64,000 nucleotides of DNA, taken from contig CAJTWA010000014.1 of the NCBI GenBank assembly GCA_910580195.1, forward strand, positions 1 to 64,000, in the 5' to 3' direction. Of the stretch, positions 34,792 through 43,795 are shown one piece after another. The DNA comes from an uncultured Lachnospiraceae bacterium (GTDB taxonomy: Bacteria > Bacillota > Clostridia > Lachnospirales > Lachnospiraceae). Each line of letters starts with the position of its first letter. The first letter of the stretch is position 1. A program made the translations under genes and the position numbers. The notes under the pieces were generated by a model. It worked only from the letters and a program-made list of their open reading frames with translations, searched no databases and was not told the DNA's origin.

Positions 34792-34827
34792 TGATAATAA
34801 AATTATTAATCAATAAAATTATTATCA
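34792..34827. promoter_or_regulatory. inverted-repeat operator candidate before ridA
   Basis: TGATAATAAAATTATT and AATAAAATTATTATCA are near-complementary 16-base arms with a 4-base gap. It overlaps the ridA promoter region (TTTACA about 34753, TATAAT about 34774) and is a plausible site for the divergent YheO-like regulator. Confidence 0.55.
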
Positions 34828-34856
34828 TCAAAACCAACAGAAAAGGAGAGGGTATT

Positions 34857-35237
34857 ATGGGAAAAAAAGTAATTTCCACCAAAAATGCGCCTGCTGCCAT
34901 CGGGCCGTATTCACAGGGGGTAGATAGCGGCGGGACGGTGTATGTATCCGGGCAGCTCCCCATTGACCCCAAGACGGGGGAATTTGCCGGGGAGGATATT
35001 GCAAGCCAAGCAAGGCAGTCCTTGGAAAATGTGCAGGCGGTGCTTGCCGAGGCCGGGCTGACGCTGGGGCATGTGGTGAAGGCGACAGTTTTTTTAAAAG
35101 ACATGGGGGATTTTGCGGCAATGAATGGGGTGTATGCCCAGTATTTTACGGAAAACTGCCCTGCAAGGTCGGCCGTCCAGATTGCGGCTTTGCCGAAGGA
35201 TGCTTTAATTGAAATCGAGGTGATAGCGGTAAGGTAG
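34857..35237 (+). CDS. ridA: RidA family enamine/imine deaminase
   Basis: A 126-residue trimeric enzyme that hydrolyses reactive enamines such as 2-aminoacrylate released by PLP enzymes. Motifs: APAAIGPYSQ, VSGQLPIDP, the CPARSAVQIAALP stretch with the substrate-binding Arg, and IEIEVIAV. ATG at 34857 has GGAGAGG upstream. The downstream C-S lyase would generate 2-aminoacrylate, so the two activities fit together. Confidence 0.95.
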   Translation: MGKKVISTKNAPAAIGPYSQGVDSGGTVYVSGQLPIDPKTGEFAGEDIASQARQSLENVQAVLAEAGLTLGHVVKATVFLKDMGDFAAMNGVYAQYFTENCPARSAVQIAALPKDALIEIEVIAVR

Positions 35238-35260
35238 GCAGGAAGGCTTTGCAGGCAGCG

Positions 35261-35399
35261 GTGCAATGGCGGCGCCCTTCCGGGCAAGCCAGTGTACGGC
35301 CTGAATTTTACTTGAATATCATCCAGGCAGTGCACTAGGAGGGAAAAGCAGGCAAGGCGCGGAACGGAAATCTTTGGGAAGAGGGGCGCCGCCGTGCAC
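35261..35399 (+). repeat. palindromic repeat family C, copy 1
   Basis: GTGCAATGGCGGCGCCC (35261-35277) pairs with the complement at about 35383-35399. The core GCCAGTGTACGGC and AGCAGGCAAGGCGC recur in the copy at 57532-57697, whose arms are unrelated in sequence. Confidence 0.7.
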
Positions 35400-35438
35400 A
35401 GGAGCAATAGATGTGCTATAATAGAGGAGGTACGGTTT

Positions 35439-36818
35439 ATGGAAGAAACAGGAAAGAAACTAAAGACAATGAATATCGTAGGGCTAGGGCTTGGCGGGGC
35501 AATCGGCACTGGGATTTTCCTGCTGCTTGGGTTTGGCATTGCCTATTCTGGGAGGTCGATTATCCTTGTGTGTGCCGTAGGGTGCTTTTTCATGCTGCTG
35601 GCTTATTGGTACCAATTTGCCATCCCAACTATGTTTGTATTAAAGGGCGGGGACTACAGCATGAAGACCATGCTCTTTTCCCCTCTGGTCAGCGGGATTG
35701 GGGCTTGGTTTGGGGTAGTTGGGGGATTTGCATTTTCCGGTTATGCAATCGGCATTACGGATTATATCTGCGTAGTCGTCCCGGGGCTGAAGAAATATTC
35801 CATGGTTTGCTCGCTGGTTATTATCACTTTGGTATTTGCATCCAGCTATAAAGGTTCCCGGTTCATTACGATTCTGGAAAATCTTGTGACAGTCCTCTTG
35901 GTAGCTGCGCTGGCGCTGTTCATTATATTCGGCGTTGCGAAGGTGGATGCAGGGAATTTCTTTTCCCAGTCTTACGACGGCGGCTTTTTCCGGAACGGCT
36001 TCGGCGGGTTTGTTGCAGCCATTGCAGTGATGGGCTGGGCCTGCCAAGGAACCACCATGGCTCCTATTTCTATGGCGGCGGTGACGGAGCGGCCTAAGCA
36101 TACGATACCAAAGGCAATTATTATCATTACGGTCTTGCTTGCTGTGATTTACGCTTTTATGGCCTATGCAGCATCTGGCGTCCTGCCTTATGGACAGGTG
36201 GCAGGGGCAAATATCAGCGTTACTGCAGAAGTAATTTTCCCGAAAGGCTTATACTTGTTTTTTGTGATTGGAGGAGGGGTTGGCGCCCTTGCAAGCTCCA
36301 TGCTGGGCGGCATCGGCATGATGCGCTATCCCATGCTGCAGATTGCAGAAGACGGGTGGCTCCCAGCCATTTTTAAGAAAACGACGAAAAGCGGATATCC
36401 ATACATTACGTACCTGATGTTTTACCTTATCAGCATTTTCCCCATTGTAACGGGGATGGGGCTGGACAGCGTGGTTTCCTTGGTGATGATCCCTACCATG
36501 CTGATGAACATTTACATGAATTTTGCCTGTATTTCCCTTCCGGAAAAATACCCGGAGCAATGGGAAAAATGTTCCATAAAGATGCCCCGATGGTTTTGGA
36601 AAGCCTGCTGCATCCTTGGGGTATTCTGTGCCGGGGTGGTGTCCTATAACTTGTTTATAGAGCTTTCCGTAAAAGATTCCATTATCTGCGTCGCCCTTGT
36701 GGCTGCACTGGTAGGGCTTTCCGCGCTCCGCTTAAAGCAGGGGGCCGTTTCTAAGGAAGCCTTGGCAGAAAATAAGAAGGCCGTGATTGCGCAGGCCATT
36801 GCGGATGATGCAGACTAG
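35439..36818 (+). CDS. APC family amino acid permease
   Basis: A 459-residue membrane transporter with about 12 helices. The N-terminal GLGLGGAIGTGIFLLLGFG is the APC substrate-binding signature. It probably imports an amino acid, likely the substrate of the adjacent C-S lyase. ATG at 35439 has GAGGAGG eight bases upstream; TATAAT at about 35416 suggests its own promoter inside the repeat's right flank. Confidence 0.92.
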   Translation: MEETGKKLKTMNIVGLGLGGAIGTGIFLLLGFGIAYSGRSIILVCAVGCFFMLLAYWYQFAIPTMFVLKGGDYSMKTMLFSPLVSGIGAWFGVVGGFAFSGYAIGITDYICVVVPGLKKYSMVCSLVIITLVFASSYKGSRFITILENLVTVLLVAALALFIIFGVAKVDAGNFFSQSYDGGFFRNGFGGFVAAIAVMGWACQGTTMAPISMAAVTERPKHTIPKAIIIITVLLAVIYAFMAYAASGVLPYGQVAGANISVTAEVIFPKGLYLFFVIGGGVGALASSMLGGIGMMRYPMLQIAEDGWLPAIFKKTTKSGYPYITYLMFYLISIFPIVTGMGLDSVVSLVMIPTMLMNIYMNFACISLPEKYPEQWEKCSIKMPRWFWKACCILGVFCAGVVSYNLFIELSVKDSIICVALVAALVGLSALRLKQGAVSKEALAENKKAVIAQAIADDAD

Positions 36819-36903
36819 GGCAAAAATATTTTTTACCAAACATAGCCGGCGGGAAAGCTGTCCGGCTGGAACATACAATAAAAAGAAAAAGGAGAGGTTG
36901 ACT

Positions 36904-38682
36904 ATGAAATACGATTTTACATCTATTATGGACCGCCATAACAAAGACGCCATCGCAGTGGACGGGCTTGGCTCCATGCCGGGGTTTACCCCAAGCGCCC
37001 CCAAGGAAGGCTTTGACGCAATCCCAATGTGGGTGGCCGATATGAATTTCCCTACGGTTCCCACAATCCCGGAAGCAATTATCGAACGGGCAAAGCATCC
37101 GGCTTACGGCTATTTCCAGCCTACGGACGAATATTTTGATTCTATTATCAAATGGCAGGAAACCCGCAACGGCGTCACCGGGCTGACGAAAGAGTGCATT
37201 GGGTATGAAAACGGGGTGTTGGGCGGCGTAGTTTCCGCACTGACAGCATTTGCAGCCCCGGGGGATGCAGTGCTCCTCCACAGCCCCACTTATATTGGGT
37301 TTACCATGAGCATAGGCAACAATGGGTTTAAAATTGTCCACAGCCCGCTGGTAAAGGACGAAGCAGGCGTCTGGCGGATGGATTATGAAGATATGGATAT
37401 GAAAATCAAGATGGAAAATATCCATGTGGCCGTCCTGTGCAGCCCCCATAACCCCTGCGGCCGTGTCTGGGAGCGCTGGGAGCTGGAAAAAGCAATGGAA
37501 ATCTACAAGGCAAACGACTGCGTTGTCATTTCCGATGAAATCTGGTCTGACATTATCCTTGACGGGCACAAGCACATCCCTACCCAGATGGTAAATGAGG
37601 ATGCAAGGCAGCGCACGGTGGGGGTATATGCCCCAAGCAAGACCTTCAACTTAGCCGGGCTGGTGGGCAGCTACCATATTATTTACAATAAATACCTCCG
37701 TGACCGCACCGTTGCCAAGGGCAGCAAGCCCCATTACAACGATATGAACGTCCTTTCCATGCATGCGCTGGTGGGGGCTTACAAGCCGGAAGGGTATGAA
37801 TGGGTCGACGAGCTCTGCGAGGTGATTACCGGGAATATTGCGTATGCCTGCGATTTTATCAGGGATCATTTTGAAGGGGTAGAGGTATCAAAGCCGGAAG
37901 GGACCTATATGCTTTTCTTGGACTGCACCAAATGGTGCGAAGCCCATGGGAAAACCATCGGGGAGCTCCAGCAGGCCGGATGGGACGTAGGCGTGGCATG
38001 GCAGGATGGCAGGATGTTCCATGGGCCGTGCGCCATCCGCATGAACCTTGCCCTGCCCTTAAGCCGTGTCAAAGAAGCCTTTGAGCGTCTGGACAAGTAT
38101 GTGTTCAACGGCGGGCTTGCAGACGAGGAAGGATACCAAGAGCCCTTGGCGGCAGGGGACGTGATGCCTGATTTTACCTTTGATACCCCATTCGAGCAGG
38201 GGCGCACCTTGCTGGAAACGCTGAAAGCTGCCCCAAAGACGGCAGTCCTGTTCCTCCGGTACTATGGCTGCACCCTCTGCCAAATGGACATCCATCACTT
38301 GGCAGAGAATTATGGGAAAATTACTGAGGCCGGCGGGCAGTTATTGCTGGTGCTCCAGTCAGAGCCGGAGGTGGTTTCCGGGCAGATAGAAAAGGATACG
38401 CTGCCCTTTGGCATTATCTGCGACCCGGAACAGAAACTGTATAAGAAATTTGGGATCCAGGCGGCGGAAGATATGCGGGCAATGGCAGATGGGAAGGCAT
38501 TTGCCAAGATGGCGGAGGCAGCGGTAAAAGGGTACCAGCATGGGAAGTATGAAGGCAATGAGCTGCAGCTGCCGGCGGCGTTTGTAGTGGATGGCAATGG
38601 GAAGGTTGCGTATGCGCATTATGGGAAGACGGTGTCTGATTTCCCGGATGTGGAGAAATTGGCGGAATTGCTGGCGGAATAG
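36904..38682 (+). CDS. PatB/MalY-type C-S lyase fused to a peroxiredoxin-like domain
   Basis: A 592-residue fusion. Residues 1 to about 395 are a fold-type I PLP enzyme of the PatB/MalY group (cystathionine beta-lyase or aminotransferase). It has MWVADMNFPTVPTI, CSPHNPCGRVW and the PLP lysine in YAPSKTFNLAG. Residues about 415-592 are an AhpC/TSA-like redoxin (MPDFTF start, TAVLFLRYYGCTLCQMD with C456 and C459, and AAFVVDGNGKVAYAHYG). Such lyases stand alone in most genomes. The redoxin could reduce peroxides or disulfides, or handle the released sulfur. ATG 36904 follows AGGAGAGG. Confidence 0.9.
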   Translation: MKYDFTSIMDRHNKDAIAVDGLGSMPGFTPSAPKEGFDAIPMWVADMNFPTVPTIPEAIIERAKHPAYGYFQPTDEYFDSIIKWQETRNGVTGLTKECIGYENGVLGGVVSALTAFAAPGDAVLLHSPTYIGFTMSIGNNGFKIVHSPLVKDEAGVWRMDYEDMDMKIKMENIHVAVLCSPHNPCGRVWERWELEKAMEIYKANDCVVISDEIWSDIILDGHKHIPTQMVNEDARQRTVGVYAPSKTFNLAGLVGSYHIIYNKYLRDRTVAKGSKPHYNDMNVLSMHALVGAYKPEGYEWVDELCEVITGNIAYACDFIRDHFEGVEVSKPEGTYMLFLDCTKWCEAHGKTIGELQQAGWDVGVAWQDGRMFHGPCAIRMNLALPLSRVKEAFERLDKYVFNGGLADEEGYQEPLAAGDVMPDFTFDTPFEQGRTLLETLKAAPKTAVLFLRYYGCTLCQMDIHHLAENYGKITEAGGQLLLVLQSEPEVVSGQIEKDTLPFGIICDPEQKLYKKFGIQAAEDMRAMADGKAFAKMAEAAVKGYQHGKYEGNELQLPAAFVVDGNGKVAYAHYGKTVSDFPDVEKLAELLAE

Positions 38683-38815
38683 AATTTGTTGCTTAGGAGG
38701 CTGGCTGGGGTTCTGGCGGAATGAAATCAGTTGCATAGGGGAGGCTGGCTGGGGTTCTGGCGGAATGAAATCAGTTGCTTTAGGGAGTATGGCTGGGGCT
38801 CTGGCGGTAGTAGAA
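38665..38815 (+). repeat. tandem 44-bp units starting in a gene 3' end
   Basis: CTGGCTGGGGTTCTGGCGGA starts at 38701 and 38745, with a variant at 38789. The gene's own end (CTGGCGGAATAGAATT) resembles the repeat end, so the array seems to have grown from the stop-codon region of the C-S lyase gene. Confidence 0.88.
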
Positions 38816-38912
38816 TAAGGTTAAGCAGGAGGGCGTGGAGGGTGCCCTTCTGCTTTTGTCTGTATTTTTTCTATATTAATAGATGTAAGGAAGGGGGTTT
38901 TGGGGGGCGGAC

Positions 38913-39093
38913 GGCAATTCAGGGATGCCCTTCCCCACACAAACTGGGCAACGCTCCGGCGAACTAACTGCTAACTCCGACTAAGGGATTTCAGGAAAGC
39001 CTTCATCCCTAAGTCTGCGTAAGCAGTGGATTTCGCCTCTGCTAAGGACGCCCATGGAGTGTTTGCTTAGGGGAAGGGCATCCCTGAATTGCC
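38913..39093 (+). repeat. palindromic repeat family A, copy 3
   Basis: Perfect 24-base arms at 38913-38936 and 39070-39093. An inner stem (GACTAAGGGAT with ATCCCTAAGTC) and GGCGAA/TTCGCC pair inside. The right end is partly duplicated at about 39126-39175. The gap 38683-39442 holds tandem repeats, this element and the apeB promoter region (TATAAT at 39261); no gene seen. Confidence 0.92.
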
Positions 39094-39442
39094 TGGGTAT
39101 TGGGTGAGCAAATGAAGAAAGTATGGGCTTAGGGGAGGGGCATCCCTGAACTATTTGGGTATTGGGTGGGCAAATAAGCATGAGGTGTAGGGGAGTGCTG
39201 GATGCGGAATAAATCCATTATCTTTCAGAGTTGGGTGTGGAAAAAAAGGCATAGTTATAGTATAATGGTGGAAAATGCGGTACGCTTGTGCAGCAGTAGG
39301 AAGGTTATGGAATTTTGGGCGGTGTGCCTAGTGTGCTGCCAGAATATAATCCAGACAGTATGCTGGTGTCAGGAGAGATGGGATTTAGCCGGTGCGCTTT
39401 GGGTGGCGGCTGGCAGGAGAGAGGATGTTCAGGAGGTAGGGC

Positions 39443-40726
39443 ATGGAAAAGGAATTATTTCAGTTGGTGGAAAAAGGGACCAGTGCAGTTATGGTGGTGC
39501 AGGAGGCGGCGCGGCAGCTTCAGGAGGCTGGGTTTGAGGAATTAAGTTTTGAGAGGGGCTGGGGGCTTTCGGAGAATGGCAGGTATTTTGTAAGGCACCA
39601 TGATACGACGCTGTTTGCTTTTGCCATTGGGGCGCAGGCGGAGTTCCGGGATGCGGTGCGGATTGGGGCGGCGCATACGGATTTCCCATGCCTGCGGATT
39701 AAGCCGAACCCGGATGTGTCTGCCGGGGGATATGGGCAGGTGAATGTGGAAGTTTACGGCGGGATGATTTTAAATACATGGCTGGACCGGCCTTTGGGCA
39801 TTTCCGGGCGGGTAGCCCTTATGGGCGAGGACGTGATGCACCCTAGGATGCGTTATATTTCCGTGGACCGGCCTTTTATGGTGATTCCCAACCTTGCCAT
39901 CCATATGAACCGGGAAGTCAATAAAGGGGTGGAGCTGAATAAGCAGACGGATATGCTCCCCATCCTTGGGCTTCTGGGGGAAGGGGTGAAGGAAGAAAAA
40001 ATGCTGATGGAATTCCTTGCCGGGGAGCTAGGGGTAAGGCAGGAGGATATCTTGGATTACGAGCTGTGGGCTTATTGCTTGGAAAAGCCAATGCGCGCTG
40101 GGCTCAAAGAGGAGTTGATCCTTTCCCCAAGGCTTGACAACCTTACCTCCGTGCAGGCATTGCTGTCAGGCCTGATAGGCAGCAGCCCGAAAAAAGGGCT
40201 TAACCTGATTGCATTGTTCGACCATGAGGAAATTGGCAGCAGGACCAAGCAGGGGGCATATTCCATGCTGCTTTTGAATTTGCTGGAAAAAATAAACGGA
40301 AGCCTTGGGAAATCCCCAGAGCAGGCAAGGGAGGCAATGTACAACGCATTTTTCCTGTCTGTGGACGTAGCCCATGGGCTGCACCCCAACCAGATGGGGA
40401 AAATGGATCCAACCAACCGGCCGGTGCTAGGCCGTGGGCTGTGCATGAAAGAGGCGGGTTCCCAGTCCTATGCGACTGACTGTGAGGCGGTAGCGGTTGT
40501 AGAGCAGATTTGCCGGAAGTGGGATATCCCATACCAGAAGTTCGTGAACCGTTCCGATATGGCTGGCGGCGGGACCCTCGGGGCATTGGCCTCCAGCATT
40601 TTGCCTGTCAGGACGGTGGATCTCGGGGTGCCCATCCTTGCCATGCATTCTGCAGTGGAAACCATGGGTGCGGCAGATTTGAAGGCTCTAGGGGATTTGG
40701 TGGCTGCATATTTTAAGACGGTGTAG
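39443..40726 (+). CDS. apeB: M18 family metalloaminopeptidase
   Basis: A 427-residue zinc aminopeptidase that trims N-terminal residues from peptides in the cytoplasm. Metal ligands and neighbours are visible: AAHTDFP (about residue 75), SPRLDNL, FDHEEIGS, SVDVAHG and the C-terminal HSAVETMG. GGGTLG is also conserved. ATG at 39443 follows AGGAGG. Monocistronic. Confidence 0.94.
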   Translation: MEKELFQLVEKGTSAVMVVQEAARQLQEAGFEELSFERGWGLSENGRYFVRHHDTTLFAFAIGAQAEFRDAVRIGAAHTDFPCLRIKPNPDVSAGGYGQVNVEVYGGMILNTWLDRPLGISGRVALMGEDVMHPRMRYISVDRPFMVIPNLAIHMNREVNKGVELNKQTDMLPILGLLGEGVKEEKMLMEFLAGELGVRQEDILDYELWAYCLEKPMRAGLKEELILSPRLDNLTSVQALLSGLIGSSPKKGLNLIALFDHEEIGSRTKQGAYSMLLLNLLEKINGSLGKSPEQAREAMYNAFFLSVDVAHGLHPNQMGKMDPTNRPVLGRGLCMKEAGSQSYATDCEAVAVVEQICRKWDIPYQKFVNRSDMAGGGTLGALASSILPVRTVDLGVPILAMHSAVETMGAADLKALGDLVAAYFKTV

Positions 40727-40746
40727 GCGGAAATCCATATGGCGGC

Positions 40747-40840
40747 ATCCAGAACCAATGGGATTGGGTATGCCAGTATCCAGAACCTAGTGGGGTTGGG
40801 TACGCCAGTATCCAGAACCAATGGGGCTGCGTATGCCGGG
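40747..40840 (+). repeat. tandem 31-32-bp units
   Basis: ATCCAGAACC starts at 40747, 40778 and 40810, each followed by GGGTAYGCC-type sequence. The array lies between apeB and the transglutaminase gene. Confidence 0.85.
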
Positions 40841-40932
40841 CGTTTGCGGGAATCTTGGGATGCTGGGGAACCAGCCCAAAAATAACAAGGGGATAGTTTT
40901 GCATCCAGAAGGGAAAAGGAAGGTAATTAGGG

Positions 40933-42132
40933 ATGAAGTGGATCAAATGCAGGGCAGCAGGGCTTTTGCTGGTTTTCCTGTTTGGCAGCATGGCAAGCGC
41001 ATGTTCCATGGGGGATGTGGGGGAGCTTTTGCAGGAACGCATGGAATCTGAAAGTGTCGATACAGAAGAAAGCAAACAGGGGGCAGAGCCCCAGAAGGCG
41101 GAAACGAAGCAGCTGGAAGAACAGCAGGCAGCCCGGGAACAGATTTCCGTGGGGAAATATGCATACGAGCATTTGGGGGAAGAGGGGAAAACCATCTACG
41201 ACGAGATGCTCACAGCCATTTTGAACCATGAGGAAAAAATCAAGCTTTCCACCACGGACTTGGACTTGATGCGCCGGGCCTATACGGCAGTCTGCGGGGA
41301 TTACGGCGGGCTGTTTTGGGTGGAAGGCTATGTTTTCACCAGATATACCAAGGGGGATGAGCTGGTAAGTTTGGAATTTGCCCCGAAATACACCATGACA
41401 AAGGAAGAACGCAGGATCATGCAGGTCCAGATAGACGACATTGTGGCGGTATGGCTGGCCGGCATTTCCATCAATGATACGGATTATGACAAGGCTAAAT
41501 ATGTCTATGAGCTCCTTGCCCTGAACACCGAGTATGTAAAAGACGCCACCGACAGCCAGAACATCATCAGCGTATTCGTCAAGCGCCAGACCGTATGCCA
41601 AGGCTATGCCTGCGCTGTCCAGTACTTGCTTGAGCAGCTTGGGATCCAGAGCGTGATTGTGAGCGGGACTGCGCTGGGGGATGCCCATGCATGGAATTTA
41701 GTAAAGCTGGACGGGGAATATTATTACATGGATGCCACTTGGGGGAATAACGGCTACCAGAATGGCCAAGGGCCGGAAAAAACATTTATTGACTATAATT
41801 ATATGGCAATGACCACGGAAGAAATGCAGATGGGCCATGTGCCGGATTCCAACATAGAACTGCCGGAATGTACTGCGGTGATGGACAATTACTTTATCCG
41901 GGAAGGCATTTATATCGAAGAGTGGGACCCGGAGCGGATGGGCGCTATCCTGTCTTGGGCATGGGAGCAGGGGCGGGTCGTGACGCTGCGGTTTTCGGAT
42001 GAAATATTAAAGAAGCAGGCGTTCCGTTATTTCATTGACGATGGGTACATTGCAGACTACTGTGATGGGATTACGCAGATTAATTATATTGAAGATAATC
42101 TTTGGAAGGAAATCAGTTTCTGCTTTAATTAA
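40933..42132 (+). CDS. transglutaminase-like lipoprotein
   Basis: A 399-residue secreted lipoprotein. The signal peptide ends in a lipobox, SMASAC, with Cys about 24. A Glu/Lys-rich linker leads to a transglutaminase-like domain with the Cys-His-Asp triad in TVCQGYACAVQYLL, GDAHAWNLV and YYMDATWG. Related proteins cleave or crosslink cell-wall peptides. The start ATG 40933 lies after TTAGGG. Confidence 0.88.
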   Translation: MKWIKCRAAGLLLVFLFGSMASACSMGDVGELLQERMESESVDTEESKQGAEPQKAETKQLEEQQAAREQISVGKYAYEHLGEEGKTIYDEMLTAILNHEEKIKLSTTDLDLMRRAYTAVCGDYGGLFWVEGYVFTRYTKGDELVSLEFAPKYTMTKEERRIMQVQIDDIVAVWLAGISINDTDYDKAKYVYELLALNTEYVKDATDSQNIISVFVKRQTVCQGYACAVQYLLEQLGIQSVIVSGTALGDAHAWNLVKLDGEYYYMDATWGNNGYQNGQGPEKTFIDYNYMAMTTEEMQMGHVPDSNIELPECTAVMDNYFIREGIYIEEWDPERMGAILSWAWEQGRVVTLRFSDEILKKQAFRYFIDDGYIADYCDGITQINYIEDNLWKEISFCFN

Positions 42133-42300
42133 GCGGTTGCCTTGCAGGCAGTAATTTCCCTAAAATAAGTCTTTTCAAACTGCAATATTTATGCTAGTAT
42201 TAGGTAGTATTAAAAACTACATGGAATAACAGCGATAACGCCTAAGATTATTTCAAATATCAAATGTAGTGGTAAGAAGGTACTATTTAGGAGGAAGGAC

Positions 42301-43140
42301 ATGAGCTATAAAATTGTAGTGGACAGCTGCGGGGAGCTGACGGAACAACTGAAACAGGACGGCCATTTTGAATCTGTGCCGTTAGAAATCTTTGTGGACG
42401 ATTACCACATTGTGGATGATGAAACATTTAACCAGCAGGAATTCTTAAAACGGGTGGCGGAAAGCCCAAACTGCCCCAAGTCCACCTGCCCTTCGCCGGA
42501 ACGGTATGTGGAGGCTTATGGCTGCGGGGCGGAGCATGTCTATGCCGTGACCCTTTCCGCCCAGCTCAGCGGTTCCTATAACAGCGCAGAATTAGGCAGG
42601 AAACTGTATTTGGAGGAGAAGGGGGAAAAGCAAATCCACGTCTTTGACTCCAAATCTGCCTCCGTAGGGGAAACCGTGATTGCCATGAAAATCCAAGAAT
42701 GTGAGGAGGCTGGCCTTAGCTTTGAAGAAGTCATCCAAAAGGTAGATGAGTTTATTGCGGGCCTTAATACCTCTTTTGTGTTAGAAACATTGGAAACCCT
42801 CCGGAAAAACGGAAGGCTCAGCAACATCAAGGCATTTGTGGCAAATACCCTGAACATCAAGCCGGTGATGGCAGGGACAGCCGAGGGCGCTATCTGCCAG
42901 ATTGCGCAGGCACGGGGGATTGGGAAGGCAGTCAACAAGATGATTGCCGACTTGGTTGCAAAGACCGCCAACCCACGGGAGAAAATCCTTGCCATTGCCC
43001 ACTGCAACTGCCCCAAACGTGCCAAAGAAGCGGTGGAACGGATAAAGGGGCTGGCGGAATTCAAAGATATCATTGTAGTGGAAACTGCCGGGATCAGCAG
43101 CATGTATGCCAGCGATGGGGGAATTATTATTGTAGCCTAA
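42301..43140 (+). CDS. DegV family fatty-acid-binding protein
   Basis: A 279-residue DegV/FakB-type protein that binds a fatty acid for phosphorylation by FakA. Conserved: IVVDSCGELT, KSTCPSPERY, the lipid-head motif SAQLSGSYNSA, LETLRKNGRLS and LNIKPVM. ATG at 42301 follows AGGAGG. Confidence 0.92.
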   Translation: MSYKIVVDSCGELTEQLKQDGHFESVPLEIFVDDYHIVDDETFNQQEFLKRVAESPNCPKSTCPSPERYVEAYGCGAEHVYAVTLSAQLSGSYNSAELGRKLYLEEKGEKQIHVFDSKSASVGETVIAMKIQECEEAGLSFEEVIQKVDEFIAGLNTSFVLETLETLRKNGRLSNIKAFVANTLNIKPVMAGTAEGAICQIAQARGIGKAVNKMIADLVAKTANPREKILAIAHCNCPKRAKEAVERIKGLAEFKDIIVVETAGISSMYASDGGIIIVA

Positions 43141-43157
43141 CTGGCAAGCCTTTTGTT

Positions 43158-43318
43158 CTCTTATAGGAAATACCGTGCTACTGTGAAGTGATGAAGTTTA
43201 TGAATTTCCTATAAGAGAAAACCCTCCGGGGGGATACCCTCGCTTCGCTGGGGCAGACCCTGCGCACTCGCACGAAGGGTTTTATCCTATAGGGGGCGAA
43301 GTTTCCGGTAGGATAAAA
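43158..43318. repeat. palindromic repeat family F, copy 2
   Basis: CTCTTATAGGAAAT pairs with ATTTCCTATAAGAG. Two more stems follow: AAAACCCT/AGGGTTTT and TTATCCTA/TAGGATAA. It is the longest of the three family F copies. Confidence 0.85.
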
Positions 43319-43349
43319 AGGAACAGCTTTGGGGATGGCTGTTCCTTTT
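43315..43349. terminator. bidirectional terminator between degV and the leftward gene
   Basis: AAAAAGGAACAGC pairs with GCTGTTCCTTTT around a 10-base loop. Confidence 0.8.
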
Positions 43350-43354
43350 GCCTG

Positions 43355-43795
43355 TCATTCTTCTATGTAGGCTGCCTTATCCAAGGCTGCTTGGATTGCA
43401 TTTAACAATACCATGGAGGTGTACTGGCTGTCGTCCCCGTAGGAAATGTCCTCCAAGGACTGTTTTTCGTAAACCTGCTGGGTGATGTTATCCAAGGTGG
43501 GCTGCATGAGGGGGTACATGGCAGCGGTGGATTCATCTAAATTTACCAGCGCAATGGAGTTGATGTGGTTTTCGTCCACCACGACTTCCACGTCAATGGC
43601 ATTGTCATTTAATTGTATGGAGGAAGTATAAACCCCCGCCGTATATTTCATGGTTTCTTTTGTGGCCTTTTCTTTGCTGTCCGGCAGGAACATAAATATC
43701 AGAAGTACAATCAGCAGGATCCCAAGCACGGCAAAAATAGCGGTGTAGATGACTTCTTTCAGGTGCAGGACAACAATTTTTGTTTTTGAACTCAC
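43355..43795 (-). CDS. membrane-anchored hypothetical protein, possibly FMN-binding-like
   Basis: A 146-residue protein with one membrane helix (about residues 14-36) and an outside domain whose start, YTAGVYTSSIQLNDNAIDVEVVVDENHINSIALV, resembles FMN-binding domains but lacks their conserved Thr motif. Function unknown. It starts with GTG at 43795, six bases after AAGGAGG. Confidence 0.7.
   Translation of the reverse strand: MSSKTKIVVLHLKEVIYTAIFAVLGILLIVLLIFMFLPDSKEKATKETMKYTAGVYTSSIQLNDNAIDVEVVVDENHINSIALVNLDESTAAMYPLMQPTLDNITQQVYEKQSLEDISYGDDSQYTSMVLLNAIQAALDKAAYIEE

Noticed and set aside
40713..41195. 160-codon leftward open frame over the repeat and lipoprotein start
   Set aside because: Overlaps the lipoprotein signal sequence in antisense and is rich in repeat-coded residues.
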